Assembly: GCA_903908495.1 (NCBI GenBank)
Contig: CAIVSK010000002.1
Span: 1 to 64,000 of the forward strand
Direction of reading: 5' to 3'
DNA: 64,000 bases
DNA from: Akkermansiaceae bacterium
Lineage (GTDB): Bacteria > Verrucomicrobiota > Verrucomicrobiia > Verrucomicrobiales > Akkermansiaceae
Both the position numbers and the translations under genes were made by a program. Positions 24,238-34,591 of this stretch are shown one piece after another; position 1 is the first letter of the stretch, and each line of letters starts with the position of its first letter. The notes beneath the pieces are model-generated. The model had not been told where the DNA came from, did not search any database, and was given only the letters and a program-made list of their open reading frames with translations.

Positions 24238-25935
24238 TCAGGGTGTGGCGGTCTCCATGTGGCTGTTGATGGCGCGTTGCTGATCGTAGAGTTGCTCGAT
24301 CTCCGCGGCTTTTCGGCCTAGCAGATCGAGCAATTCCAGGCGTTTTTCCTGCTCGGAAATGACCCGGATCGTTCGCTCTGCGCTGCGCCCGGTAGCTGGA
24401 GCGATGCCGTTGTTGTCGGTGGCTTCGATCCAAATGATGATATCGTATCCGGTAGTGACCGGCGGGACGAGCAGCGCGAGATTCCATGGAAATGCATGCT
24501 TCCACTCGCGTTGGCCAAGCGGGACTTTCAGCGCAATCCTCCCTGCGCCGCTCTCCTCGGTGCCGCCGTCCGGCAACAACCGGTACACGCGGTAAAACAT
24601 GTTAGCCGAAACCAATTCAAAGTCGTCGTTCGCTTCAAAACCAATTTGGACGGTATCATTGGCGATCACGGTGACGATCTCATCCTTCGGCTGGGTGAGC
24701 GTCACGGTGGGCGGGCGGTCCCGCCGCAGTTCAATGGGATATTCCGGATCGCCGACAGAGCCATCACCATCGGCACCTTCAAGGTGCAATGAAAGGGATT
24801 TCCAACCGGAGCCGGGCACGGGAATATTCACTGAAAATTGTTTTTGATCGGAGAAATCGACCGTGAGTTGCACGGGATTTTCCACCCCATTGATTCGGAC
24901 CTGGCCGCCGCGCAAATCCTTGGATGCAGTGCCGTCGATGTGCAGTGTGGAGCCCTCCAGCAATTTCAACGAGGTGGGAGACAACTCCAATCTCGGCAGT
25001 TTGGTATAGGCTGGTGGAACTTCGACGAAATGGAGGGTTTTGGGAGATGGTGGAAATCTGACCATCACGTTGTGTTCCAGACCCACGCCGTCGTTGAGCT
25101 CGAAATGGTAGGAAAAACTCTCGCGGATGTTTTTCACGGACTGCGTGAAATCAGCTGCTCCCGCAGTGGTCGGCGTCACCGGAATAATCTCGGGCGGGCG
25201 GCCCTGGTGAGTGACGACCAAGCGTCCGTCAGCGGGAATTTCTCCTGTCGCACGGGCAGCTAGAATTGCCTCACCGCCTTCGTCCACCCGGACGTCGCGG
25301 GTGATGTCCGCCACGGAGGTCTTGGCGGGAAACGCGTCGCGGGAAAGCAGAATTCTCCTAACCAAAAGCCCGGAGGTCGGCTGGCAAATACCGAACAACA
25401 ATAGCGCGACGGCAACCGGCGCGGACATGCGGGCAACAAGTTTTTTAAAGCCATCCGTCCGGATCACGCGGGCGACCACATTCGATTGTGTGGCGAGGGC
25501 CGCGACCTCCGCCACCATGCGCTCGACCAAGTATCGGGATTGCGGGGGTGGTTCTGCGGTTGGAGCGGCGAGTTCGACCGCGGAAATCAACGCTGTGCGG
25601 AACTCAGGGATGCCGCGCTCGACGAGCAGGGCCGCGCCTATCCGGTCGAGTCGTTGTTGCCAGGGGCGCAGCACGAAGCGGGCGAGCAGCCACAGCACGC
25701 CGATGGAATCGATGACCAACAGGGCGCAACGGGCATTCCATGAGAGATCGAACACGCGGTCGGCGAGGGCTTGCGCCACCCAAGCGCTGGCGATGGCAGC
25801 CACGAGGATCACGGGAAACGCCGCGAGATTCATCAGGAGATGACGGCGCTTGACCTGATCGAGGATGTGCGTCAACGCGGGAGGCAGGCCGGCCTCGCGT
25901 GGATCGTGGGAAGGTGGTGATGGATGAGCACTCAT
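24238..25935 (-). CDS. DUF4175-like membrane protein
   Basis: This 565-residue protein has two membrane segments near 34-56 and 68-86 and a third at about 170-185. A long periplasmic part with beta-sandwich repeats follows (for example VTLTQPKDEIVTV and IQIGFEANDDFELVSA-like phrases). The C-terminal helix is an EQEKRLELLDLLGRK-type coiled coil. It is the counterpart of the first half of the 6173-9097 protein, but without the repeat-derived insert. It is 1 bp from the VWA gene, so the two are translated from one message. Confidence 0.8.
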   Translation of the reverse strand: MSAHPSPPSHDPREAGLPPALTHILDQVKRRHLLMNLAAFPVILVAAIASAWVAQALADRVFDLSWNARCALLVIDSIGVLWLLARFVLRPWQQRLDRIGAALLVERGIPEFRTALISAVELAAPTAEPPPQSRYLVERMVAEVAALATQSNVVARVIRTDGFKKLVARMSAPVAVALLLFGICQPTSGLLVRRILLSRDAFPAKTSVADITRDVRVDEGGEAILAARATGEIPADGRLVVTHQGRPPEIIPVTPTTAGAADFTQSVKNIRESFSYHFELNDGVGLEHNVMVRFPPSPKTLHFVEVPPAYTKLPRLELSPTSLKLLEGSTLHIDGTASKDLRGGQVRINGVENPVQLTVDFSDQKQFSVNIPVPGSGWKSLSLHLEGADGDGSVGDPEYPIELRRDRPPTVTLTQPKDEIVTVIANDTVQIGFEANDDFELVSANMFYRVYRLLPDGGTEESGAGRIALKVPLGQREWKHAFPWNLALLVPPVTTGYDIIIWIEATDNNGIAPATGRSAERTIRVISEQEKRLELLDLLGRKAAEIEQLYDQQRAINSHMETATP

Positions 25936-25936
25936 G

Positions 25937-28372
25937 TCATTTCAAACGGGACAAGCGCCGCAGGAGCCATTCGGCGAAGAGCAGGGTGAGGAAACCGGAG
26001 AGAATCCACACGGAGTAATATAACTCCACTTTGCGGAAACTGGCCACCCGGATGCTGGTGGCGGAAATCCAGTCCGGGAGATGTTGGAGATCCTCCTCGC
26101 GCAGGAAGCGCCCGCCCGCGGTGGCGGCCATGTTTTTGAGAAGGCTTTCATCGAGGGCGGTCTGTATATCTTCGAGGTTGGGATCGACGACTTCGAATTT
26201 CAGGACACCATCTGGATCCTGGGCGGTGTGAAACGTGTAGCTGCCGGGTTCCGTGGCGATGAAATCGCAGCTGAAGAGATTCTTATCGGTCGCGGCGAGA
26301 TTGATGTTGCGGGTGGACGCCGGGGTTGCCGCGCCGGATTTGACGAACGTCAGCACACCTTCCAATGAAGGCACGATGAGAGGCACGTAGTTTCCGGTGT
26401 AGACATGCCCGGCAATCACCACCCGCTCGCCGATATTGTATTGTTTCCGGTCGCTGCGCAACTGGGTGAGCGGGGATGCACTGTCTAGCAACTGTAGCGC
26501 GAGTGTCTGCATGATCTGCCCCCACAGGATCGAGTAATATTTTTCACCGGTCCGGCTGCGCCACCGGTACGTTTCATCGCTGCCGAAATAGACGCACTTG
26601 CCAGAGCCGTAGCCCTGCATCGCAAACACCGGCAGCTTGCCATAACGGCCCGCACTCGACGCCCGCGGATCAACCAGCAGGACCTCGGCCCCCGGTTTCA
26701 CCCGTGCGATGGGAGCGACCCAGCGGACACCGGGGAATTGATCCCAAATCTGTTGGTTGGCGGTGGGATCACTATCCATCTGGAGATAGGCCGACCGACG
26801 GCCAACCGGAGTGAGCTCCAAGGGAAACGGCACGGGCTCGCGCTGAGATCTCATCGCCCGTGGCCGGCGGGTGTCGGGAACGACCGGAAGCAAGGCCTCC
26901 AACGGAGTGCCGATGTAGGAGGCCGGGTTGAAATTCGAGCCTGCGAGGAAAATGATACCGCCACCGGCTTCGACCCATTCGACGATCATGGCCATCCGTT
27001 CTTGGCCGAGGTCCTTGGGATTGACGTCGCCGAGGATGAGTACCTGCGAATTGAAAAACGCATCCCGCGTGCTCGGCAGCGCGGGGAGGAACGGCGAGTT
27101 CGGTTTGGCAAGGCCGGGTTCGCCATCGATCATGACGCTTTTGACGACGAGCCGCGGGTCGCGCTGCAAGTAGTCCAACAGGAAGCGGAAGTCCCAGCGA
27201 GGTTCCTGCTCGACGAGCAGAACGTTGAACTTCTTGTCCGTGATGCGCGTGGTGGCGGCGGCGGCATTGTTATCGCGGTTGACCTCCTCGTCGCGAACCG
27301 GCACCGAGACTTCCAGTTTCACCTCGCCTGGCTTCTTCGGAACAAAATTGAAGGTGACTTCCTGGGTCTTGTCGCCGCCGAGCGGAAGATCGATTTGGTT
27401 CACGACCTCGCCGTCGGCTTTGAGGATGGCGGTGGCCGGCTTTTCGTCCAAGCTGCGGGAGGCGATTTTGGCGTGGACGTCGAGGCGTTCGCCGACGAAT
27501 GCGAGGCTCTGGGCGGTCACTTCCGAGACTGCGATGTCCGGTGGCGATGTCACTCCGACTCCATAGATGAACAATGGCACGTTTTGCTCGCGGGCGATTT
27601 GAGCGGCCTCCATGGGCGAGGGTCCATGGTTGTTGCCGCCGTCGGTGATGAGAACTATGCCGCCGAGCGCTTGGCTGCGCTGTTCCTGAATCACGTTGCG
27701 CAATGCCTCGCCGATGGCGGTGGCGGACTCGGTCGCATCGGTTTTTGGAAATCTAACGCTGGGCGGTTGGTTCTTGGCCTGCTTGTCTTCCACCATCTCG
27801 GGTGCGCCCAGCGGTTTGGTGCTGCCTCCGAATTGGTAGAAACGCAGCTCGGAGCGGGTGCCGAGGCGGGTCCACAGGTCGAGCTTCCGGTTTCTTCCCA
27901 ACTGCTCAATGATATCATGGCGGGAAATATTGCGGACCTGCGCGATGATATTGGCTGCGGGCGCAGTGGCGAGACCGACGCTTGGCTCGACGAGGCCGGC
28001 AGCGATGGCGGCGCGGTTTTGATCGATTGGCAGATCCCTGCGGTCCGTGAGGGCCATGCTGCGCGAGGCATCCACGACCACGGCGAGCGGTTGTTTGACC
28101 GGGTGATACTCGGTGAAACGGATAACGGGTTTGGTGAGCAAGGCCGCCAAAACCGCGGCGGCAAGGAGGCGCAATGCCACCAATGCGATCCAACCCGGCT
28201 TTTTGACGCCGGGCGCGCATCGCAGGTAGGCGACAACGGTGAGGGCTGCGAGGGCCATGAAAATCAGGAACGCCGATGAGGGTTGAAGTCCTTCGTGATC
28301 GAGCTTCCATGTGCTCTGGACACCGGTGGCGTCTGCGAGGAAATTCATCGGTAATGAAAATAGGGTGTTCAT
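25937..28372 (-). CDS. large VWA / GATase-like membrane protein
   Basis: This 811-residue protein has N-terminal membrane segments (about 30-50 and 60-80) and a VWA-type domain with the MIDAS motif DASRS. A GATase-like region begins near FNVLLVEQEPRWDFRFL, and a C-terminal membrane helix lies at about 780-800. It is the paralogue of 3810-6035. It is separated from the BatA-like gene by a single base and is part of the second MoxR module. Confidence 0.85.
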   Translation of the reverse strand: MNTLFSLPMNFLADATGVQSTWKLDHEGLQPSSAFLIFMALAALTVVAYLRCAPGVKKPGWIALVALRLLAAAVLAALLTKPVIRFTEYHPVKQPLAVVVDASRSMALTDRRDLPIDQNRAAIAAGLVEPSVGLATAPAANIIAQVRNISRHDIIEQLGRNRKLDLWTRLGTRSELRFYQFGGSTKPLGAPEMVEDKQAKNQPPSVRFPKTDATESATAIGEALRNVIQEQRSQALGGIVLITDGGNNHGPSPMEAAQIAREQNVPLFIYGVGVTSPPDIAVSEVTAQSLAFVGERLDVHAKIASRSLDEKPATAILKADGEVVNQIDLPLGGDKTQEVTFNFVPKKPGEVKLEVSVPVRDEEVNRDNNAAAATTRITDKKFNVLLVEQEPRWDFRFLLDYLQRDPRLVVKSVMIDGEPGLAKPNSPFLPALPSTRDAFFNSQVLILGDVNPKDLGQERMAMIVEWVEAGGGIIFLAGSNFNPASYIGTPLEALLPVVPDTRRPRAMRSQREPVPFPLELTPVGRRSAYLQMDSDPTANQQIWDQFPGVRWVAPIARVKPGAEVLLVDPRASSAGRYGKLPVFAMQGYGSGKCVYFGSDETYRWRSRTGEKYYSILWGQIMQTLALQLLDSASPLTQLRSDRKQYNIGERVVIAGHVYTGNYVPLIVPSLEGVLTFVKSGAATPASTRNINLAATDKNLFSCDFIATEPGSYTFHTAQDPDGVLKFEVVDPNLEDIQTALDESLLKNMAATAGGRFLREEDLQHLPDWISATSIRVASFRKVELYYSVWILSGFLTLLFAEWLLRRLSRLK

Positions 28373-28373
28373 T

Positions 28374-30491
28374 CTAACGGGCGTAGCTCATGCGATGGGC
28401 CATGGCTGCTTCGGCCACGAACAGGGCGACCACGCACCAGATGAGGGCGGGCCAGTATTCTTTCAGGACCACCATGCGTGCGTCACTGCCTGACGCGCTG
28501 CGTGGCACGTCGCTCAATTCCTTGAGCGCGGCGGGATCCACCGGCCTGAGATCGGACTCGGCGGGATCCATCTGTACGGCGATGGTGGCGATGGGCTCGG
28601 AGCCCATACTAATCCGATAGGCACCGAGATTTTCGGTGCCTGAATAGCGGAGGTAGGCTCCGGATTCGTCGGCGGCCACTTGTCCGGCGGTGCGGGCGGA
28701 CCCTGCACCCGGTCGTTGGACGGTGAAGTCTTTGCCCACGAGGGATTCGTCGATGGTTTTGCGAAACGTCTCACCGGGCTGGAAGTTGAGTCTAACTTCA
28801 TTCTTGGCGTGGAAAAACCCCATGAGCCGCTGAAGCAGTGGAACAAAGGACGGATGCAGCGGGAGATTCGTCCACTGACGGGTGGCGTTGGCGTTGAACA
28901 TGACCACGCTGCCGCGGCCGTAGGTCCATTCGACCACTGCGGGTTGACCGTCGGAAAAGGCGCAGACGATGTTGGGAGTTGCCGCGGTGTTGAGCTTCAT
29001 CGGGCAATAGCGGGTGAACTTCACCGATGCCAAGCTGCCGTTGGCGGGGTCGTTCCAGAAGCGGGTGATCTCATGGGTGAATCCATCGGCCTGCCATGTT
29101 TTCGGCAGTTCATTGCCGGCGATCTCCGCTGGTGCCGCGAGGGTGGCGGGTAGCAAGCGGGCGAGAGCGTCAGGGGTGTCCACGATGCCGAGCTGAGTGC
29201 TGGAACCCGGAAAGACCACCAGGTTGCCACCCGTTTTCACATAGATCTCAAGTGCGGCCGCAACGTCTGTGGAGAGATGCGCTGGATCGCAGAGAAAAGC
29301 CACCGCCGGGCGCTCCGGGCCGGTCTGCGCGATGGACCCGGGCAAGTCCGCGATGCGGACAGATTGGAGGGCGAGGTAGTAGTTGGCGGCTTGCTCGCGT
29401 GGAACCGGCACGAGGGCCCGGGAAATGAAGAAAGCACCCTGGCCGCCCGCGGAATCGGCAGACTCGGAATCCGCGATGACGACGTCAACCCGTTGCGTCA
29501 CCTCCAGCGCGACGCTGCGCTGGTTGTCGGTGGCGAAGCTATCGGGCGGGATCGAGGCCATCACATGGTGCGCCCCCGCAGCTGGGAAAGTCACCATCAC
29601 ATTGACGCTTTGCGATTCACCCGGAGCGATGGCGGGAATGATCGCTGAGCCAGCCGGCAGATGATCGTTCAGCGTGAAATCCACCTTCACTCCGTTGGCC
29701 GTGGTGGGTCCGGAGTTCAGAACTTCAGCATGAAAACGGACCGCTTGCCCCACCGATGGAATACCGCCTTCCTGGCGCAATGCGACGATGCCGAGATTTT
29801 CAGCGGGTGGTCCACCGATGACGAGCGGGCGGATGACGATGTCCGGATGTTCCTGAGCGATGAGACGCAACTCCGCGCGATGGAGGAAGGCGCCCGCCTG
29901 CCCGTCGGTGTAGATGCGGATTTCCTTCGGGCGGCCCGTCACGGTTTTCAACGATTCCACCGCGAGGCGCAGCGATTGGGTGAAATCGCTGCCATAATCG
30001 CTCGGGGCCGCAGCATCGAGCGACTTGCGGAAGAGTGCGAAGTCATTGGCGGGCTTGCCTATCAACGGAATGGTGCGGGATCCAGCCAGATACAAGCCCA
30101 CCAGCGATTGCGCGTCTTGCTTGTCGAGCCAGCTGCGGATCTCCGTCCTGGCAAGATCGAAACGGCTCGTCAAGCCGACGGTTTGCGCCATGCTGGCGGA
30201 GTGATCCAACAAAACAACAGCGGCCACCGGACCTTCTCCACCGAGGCCGAGACCTTTCAAAACCGGACGTGCAAACGCCAACACCGCCAGCGCGACGACA
30301 AGGCAACGGAGAATCAGCAGGATCAAATCGTCCATCTTCACCCGCTTTTGGTTCTTCTGGACAATATCTATCAGAAATCGCATCGCGCCCCAGTCAGTCG
30401 TTTTGACGCGGAATTTGTTCAGCAGATGGATGATGATGGGAACGCCGATCGCAGCCAACCCACCGAGGACAAAAGGAGATAGGAAGCTCAT
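28374..30491 (-). CDS. BatA/VWA domain membrane protein (second module)
   Basis: This 705-residue protein has a BatA N-terminus (FLSPFVLGGLAAIGVPIIIH), a second membrane segment near 57-77, and a VWA domain with MIDAS motif DHSAS in VAAVVLLDHSASMAQ. A periplasmic part and a C-terminal membrane helix follow. It is paralogous to 992-2992. It starts 3 bp after the DUF58 stop. Confidence 0.88.
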   Translation of the reverse strand: MSFLSPFVLGGLAAIGVPIIIHLLNKFRVKTTDWGAMRFLIDIVQKNQKRVKMDDLILLILRCLVVALAVLAFARPVLKGLGLGGEGPVAAVVLLDHSASMAQTVGLTSRFDLARTEIRSWLDKQDAQSLVGLYLAGSRTIPLIGKPANDFALFRKSLDAAAPSDYGSDFTQSLRLAVESLKTVTGRPKEIRIYTDGQAGAFLHRAELRLIAQEHPDIVIRPLVIGGPPAENLGIVALRQEGGIPSVGQAVRFHAEVLNSGPTTANGVKVDFTLNDHLPAGSAIIPAIAPGESQSVNVMVTFPAAGAHHVMASIPPDSFATDNQRSVALEVTQRVDVVIADSESADSAGGQGAFFISRALVPVPREQAANYYLALQSVRIADLPGSIAQTGPERPAVAFLCDPAHLSTDVAAALEIYVKTGGNLVVFPGSSTQLGIVDTPDALARLLPATLAAPAEIAGNELPKTWQADGFTHEITRFWNDPANGSLASVKFTRYCPMKLNTAATPNIVCAFSDGQPAVVEWTYGRGSVVMFNANATRQWTNLPLHPSFVPLLQRLMGFFHAKNEVRLNFQPGETFRKTIDESLVGKDFTVQRPGAGSARTAGQVAADESGAYLRYSGTENLGAYRISMGSEPIATIAVQMDPAESDLRPVDPAALKELSDVPRSASGSDARMVVLKEYWPALIWCVVALFVAEAAMAHRMSYAR

Positions 30492-30494
30492 GTT

Positions 30495-31374
30495 TTATTT
30501 TTTCGCCCGTTGGCGAAACGCTAGGTATCCGCTGAGGGTTTCGGCCAGGCTCTTGCTGGTGTCTGCGAGCACGTAATGGGCGCGAAATTTCTCACACATC
30601 CTGCGGATGCGGGTTTGAAATTCGCCGAAGTTTGCAAGGTAGGCCTTGCGATAATCTTCCGGTGATATTTTCAGGCGATCCACGCCTTCCAAATTGCGGA
30701 ATTCCCATGTTCCATCGAATGGGAAGGTGAGTTCGTGGGAGTCGAGGGTATGGAAAACGATGACCTCGTTGCCGCTGAAGGCGAAGCGCTCGAGCCCGCT
30801 TGCCAGACCGTCATCATCGTCGAAGAGATCGCTGATGATGATGACGATGCCGCGCCTGCTGGTTTGGCGGGCGACTTGTTGGAGGGAATTGCCCAAACGG
30901 GTGCCGCCCTTGCCTTGAAACGCCGCGAGGCGCTGCATGATGTGCTGGATGCGTTGCTGGTTATCGGTTCTGGGCAGATATTCCTGGATTTCCTCGCCAA
31001 CCATGGCGAGCGCCACGGCATCGCGCTGGGTCAGAATGACGTGGGCGAGGCAGGCGGCGAGAACCTTGCCATATTGGAGTTTGGAAAGCTGGCCCGAGCC
31101 ATAATTCATCGAGGCGCTGCCGTCCAATACGATGTTGGCGACAAAATTAGTATCCTGTTCGTATTGGCGGATATAGTAACGCTCGGAGCGGCCAAAAACC
31201 TTCCAATCGAGGTGTCGGGTATCATCACCCGGCGTATATTCGCGGTGTTGTGCGAACTCGATGGCGAAGCCCTGGAACGGGGACCGGTGTTCACCCACGC
31301 GGTAGCCTTCGACGATTTTGCGGGCCATGATTCCCAGAGCGTCACCTTTGGAAACCGCGTCCGGATCCAGCAGG

Positions 31375-31385
<11 letters not shown>
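30495..31385 (-). CDS. DUF58 domain protein (second module)
   Basis: This 296-residue protein contains the DUF58 signature YTPGDDTRHLDWKVFG and a MIDAS-like DGSAS. It is paralogous to the protein at 99-971. The start at 31385 overlaps the MoxR coding region by 11 bp, which suggests translational coupling. It is expected to act with the MoxR ATPase on the membrane-bound VWA proteins. Confidence 0.92.
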
Positions 31386-32414
<1,029 letters not shown>

Positions 32415-32418
<4 letters not shown>

Positions 32419-33812
32419 GGAATTGGGAGGCGGGAGAGCTGCTTCGAGGGCGGGTTGAGGCCGGCGGCGGCGCCTGGCAGGGGCGTCGGCGAGGCGTCCG
32501 CGGGCAGCGCCGCGCGACCGGTCCTGGCACCTGCGGGCAGTCCCTCGTGCCGACCGATGAACATGTTGTCAGTGAAGCGGGTGCCGCTGCTCACCGCCAG
32601 ATCGTAGGTGGCCTTGCCGCCGTCCGAGACGATGAACATATTGTTAGAAAAAAGGGTGTTTTGGGCTTTACCGCCATCCCATTCATTGAACGCGATGAGC
32701 GGCAGGCTTTGCTGCGGGCCGATGACGATGGTATTGTTGTAAAAATGGGTGTTGGTCGGATTGCCGCCGATCTGGATGACCCTGCCGCTGTCGACGCCAT
32801 CGTGGACACTGACGTTGTAGCGCACGATGGTGTCGAGGTTGTAGGAATTTCCGGGCGAACAAATCAAGATGAAGCCGCCCTCGTTCTGATAGCTATAGTT
32901 GTACTGGATGATCGTGCGCTTGCACTGGTAGTCCGAATCAAATGCCTGGCCGTCCTTGGTGCCCTTGGTGCCGGTCACCTCGTTGTATTGGACGAGGGTG
33001 TCGTCGCAGGCGAAGGGCCAGATGGCGGCCGCGTTGTCCGCGCAGCGGGCCCGGCAGTTGCGGACGAGGTTTTTCTCGATGAGGCCGCCGTTGGTACCCC
33101 ACAGCTTGATGGCGTCGCCGCCGATATCGTCCAGAACGTTAGAGCGGATGATGACGTTTTTGCTGCGGGTGGCGCCGAGGCCGCGCTGGCAGATGCCGTT
33201 GCGGTCGGTGCGCTCCAAGCGGCAATTTTCTATCAAAATCCCGTCGAACGCGGCATTGGTCTTGGCGCTGGCCTCAAACAGGATGCCCTGGCCCTCGTGG
33301 CTCTTGCGGAGGTCGCCATTGACGTCGTGGACGTGGAGGCCGCGCAGGGTGATGCCGCGCATGAGGTGAAGGGCCTGGGCGTGGATGCGCACGCCGCTGC
33401 GGCCGGGGGCGGTGTCGGCTCCCTTGTTAGTGACAGCAAGGTCCGCGATGGTCCAATAGTCGACGTCCTCGATCAGGACGGTGTCGGGATAGCGGCCGGA
33501 GCCGTTGATTTCCGGCAGAGGGCCATCGCCGTAGCGGCCGATGGTGATGGGGAGCAAGTGACTGGCGGTGGCGCTGCCGGAGCCCTGGGGGCGCAATTGG
33601 CCGCTCCACTGCTGGCCGGACTTGAACAGGATGTGATCGTCCGGTTTGAACACCGTGGCATTGAATTTTTCCAACGACTTCCACGCCGTGGCAGGCGTCA
33701 GACCGTCCCGCAAGTCATCTTTGGCGGCGGCGTCGATGTGATAGGTCCGGGCACAGCACGAGGTGGCCAGGCCGAGTGCGAGCCAGAGGGGGCGGGAATG
33801 GGGGGATTTCAT
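32415..33812 (-). CDS. secreted right-handed parallel beta-helix protein
   Basis: This 465-residue protein has a signal peptide (1-21, ending TSCCA, possibly a lipobox-like context). A long series of beta-helix coils follows, with phrases such as IIRSNVLDDIGGDAIKL and TIIQYNYSYQNEGGF. Such folds occur in pectate-lyase-like enzymes and in surface glycan-binding proteins. No certain catalytic residues can be named. It is translationally coupled to moxR by a 4-bp overlap, which is unusual and places a secreted glycan-related protein at the head of the MoxR module. Confidence 0.82.
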
Positions 33813-33864
33813 CGAAGTGGAGGTGGTGGCGGCGCGGCCATGGACGCGCCTGAGCCGTCGGCAT

Positions 33865-34506
33865 TCAGCGTTTGGGGGCTTGCATGCTCATGAACTTGAG
33901 GGTGGCCTGGGTGCGGCCGTGGACATGGAGTTTTTCGTAGATTTGTTTGAGGTGCCAGCGCACGGTTTCAAGGGTGACGTTGAGGGCGTCGGCGATATCC
34001 TTGTTAGAAAGTCCCTTTGAGAGGCCCTTGAGGACTTCGGTTTCGCGGCGCGAGAGAGCGGGTTCATCGGGTTGGCGGGAGGCGACCTGACGGAACGACT
34101 CGACGACCTTGCGGGCGATGGTGCTGGTCATCGGCACGCCGCCGCCGAGCATGTCCTTGATGGCTTGGACCACCTCTGCGGCGCTGGCGCGTTTGAGGAT
34201 GTAGCCGCTGGCACCGGCCTTGAAGGCCTCGAAGATTCTTTCCTCATCCTCGTAGACGGTGAGCATGAGGATCAACAGGGAGGGCAGGCATTCCTTGAGT
34301 TTGGCCGCGCACTCGATGCCGGAGAGGTTGGGCAATTGGATGTCCATCATGACCAGATCCGGGGCGAGGCGCGGCACCAAGCGGATGGCGTCTTCGGCAT
34401 TGCCAAAAGTGGCCAGGCACTTGAAGCCGGCGATGGAATTAACCAACTCCTCCAGGCAACCCCGGACTACGTTGTTGTCCTCCACGATGACTACTGATGA
34501 CGGCAT
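33865..34506 (-). CDS. NarL/LuxR-type response regulator
   Basis: This 213-residue protein has an N-terminal receiver domain (acidic E9-D10, phosphoacceptor D55, conserved K near 105) and a C-terminal LuxR-type helix-turn-helix (SRRETEVLKGLSKGLSNKDIA, then VRWHLKQIYEKL). It lies 85 bp after the sensor kinase gene on the same strand and is clearly its partner. The 52 bp before the beta-helix gene leave room for a target promoter. Confidence 0.95.
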   Translation of the reverse strand: MPSSVVIVEDNNVVRGCLEELVNSIAGFKCLATFGNAEDAIRLVPRLAPDLVMMDIQLPNLSGIECAAKLKECLPSLLILMLTVYEDEERIFEAFKAGASGYILKRASAAEVVQAIKDMLGGGVPMTSTIARKVVESFRQVASRQPDEPALSRRETEVLKGLSKGLSNKDIADALNVTLETVRWHLKQIYEKLHVHGRTQATLKFMSMQAPKR

Positions 34507-34591
34507 GACGAAATGAATGAGGGCTTAGAATAGCGACTGGCGGAACAATGACCAGCCCCCCGAATGGGTAGAACGAAGCGGCGGGGCGGAT

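Noticed and set aside
26738-28279. Long + strand frame opposite the second VWA gene
   Set aside because: Antisense shadow of a protein with clear VWA motifs and a paralogue.
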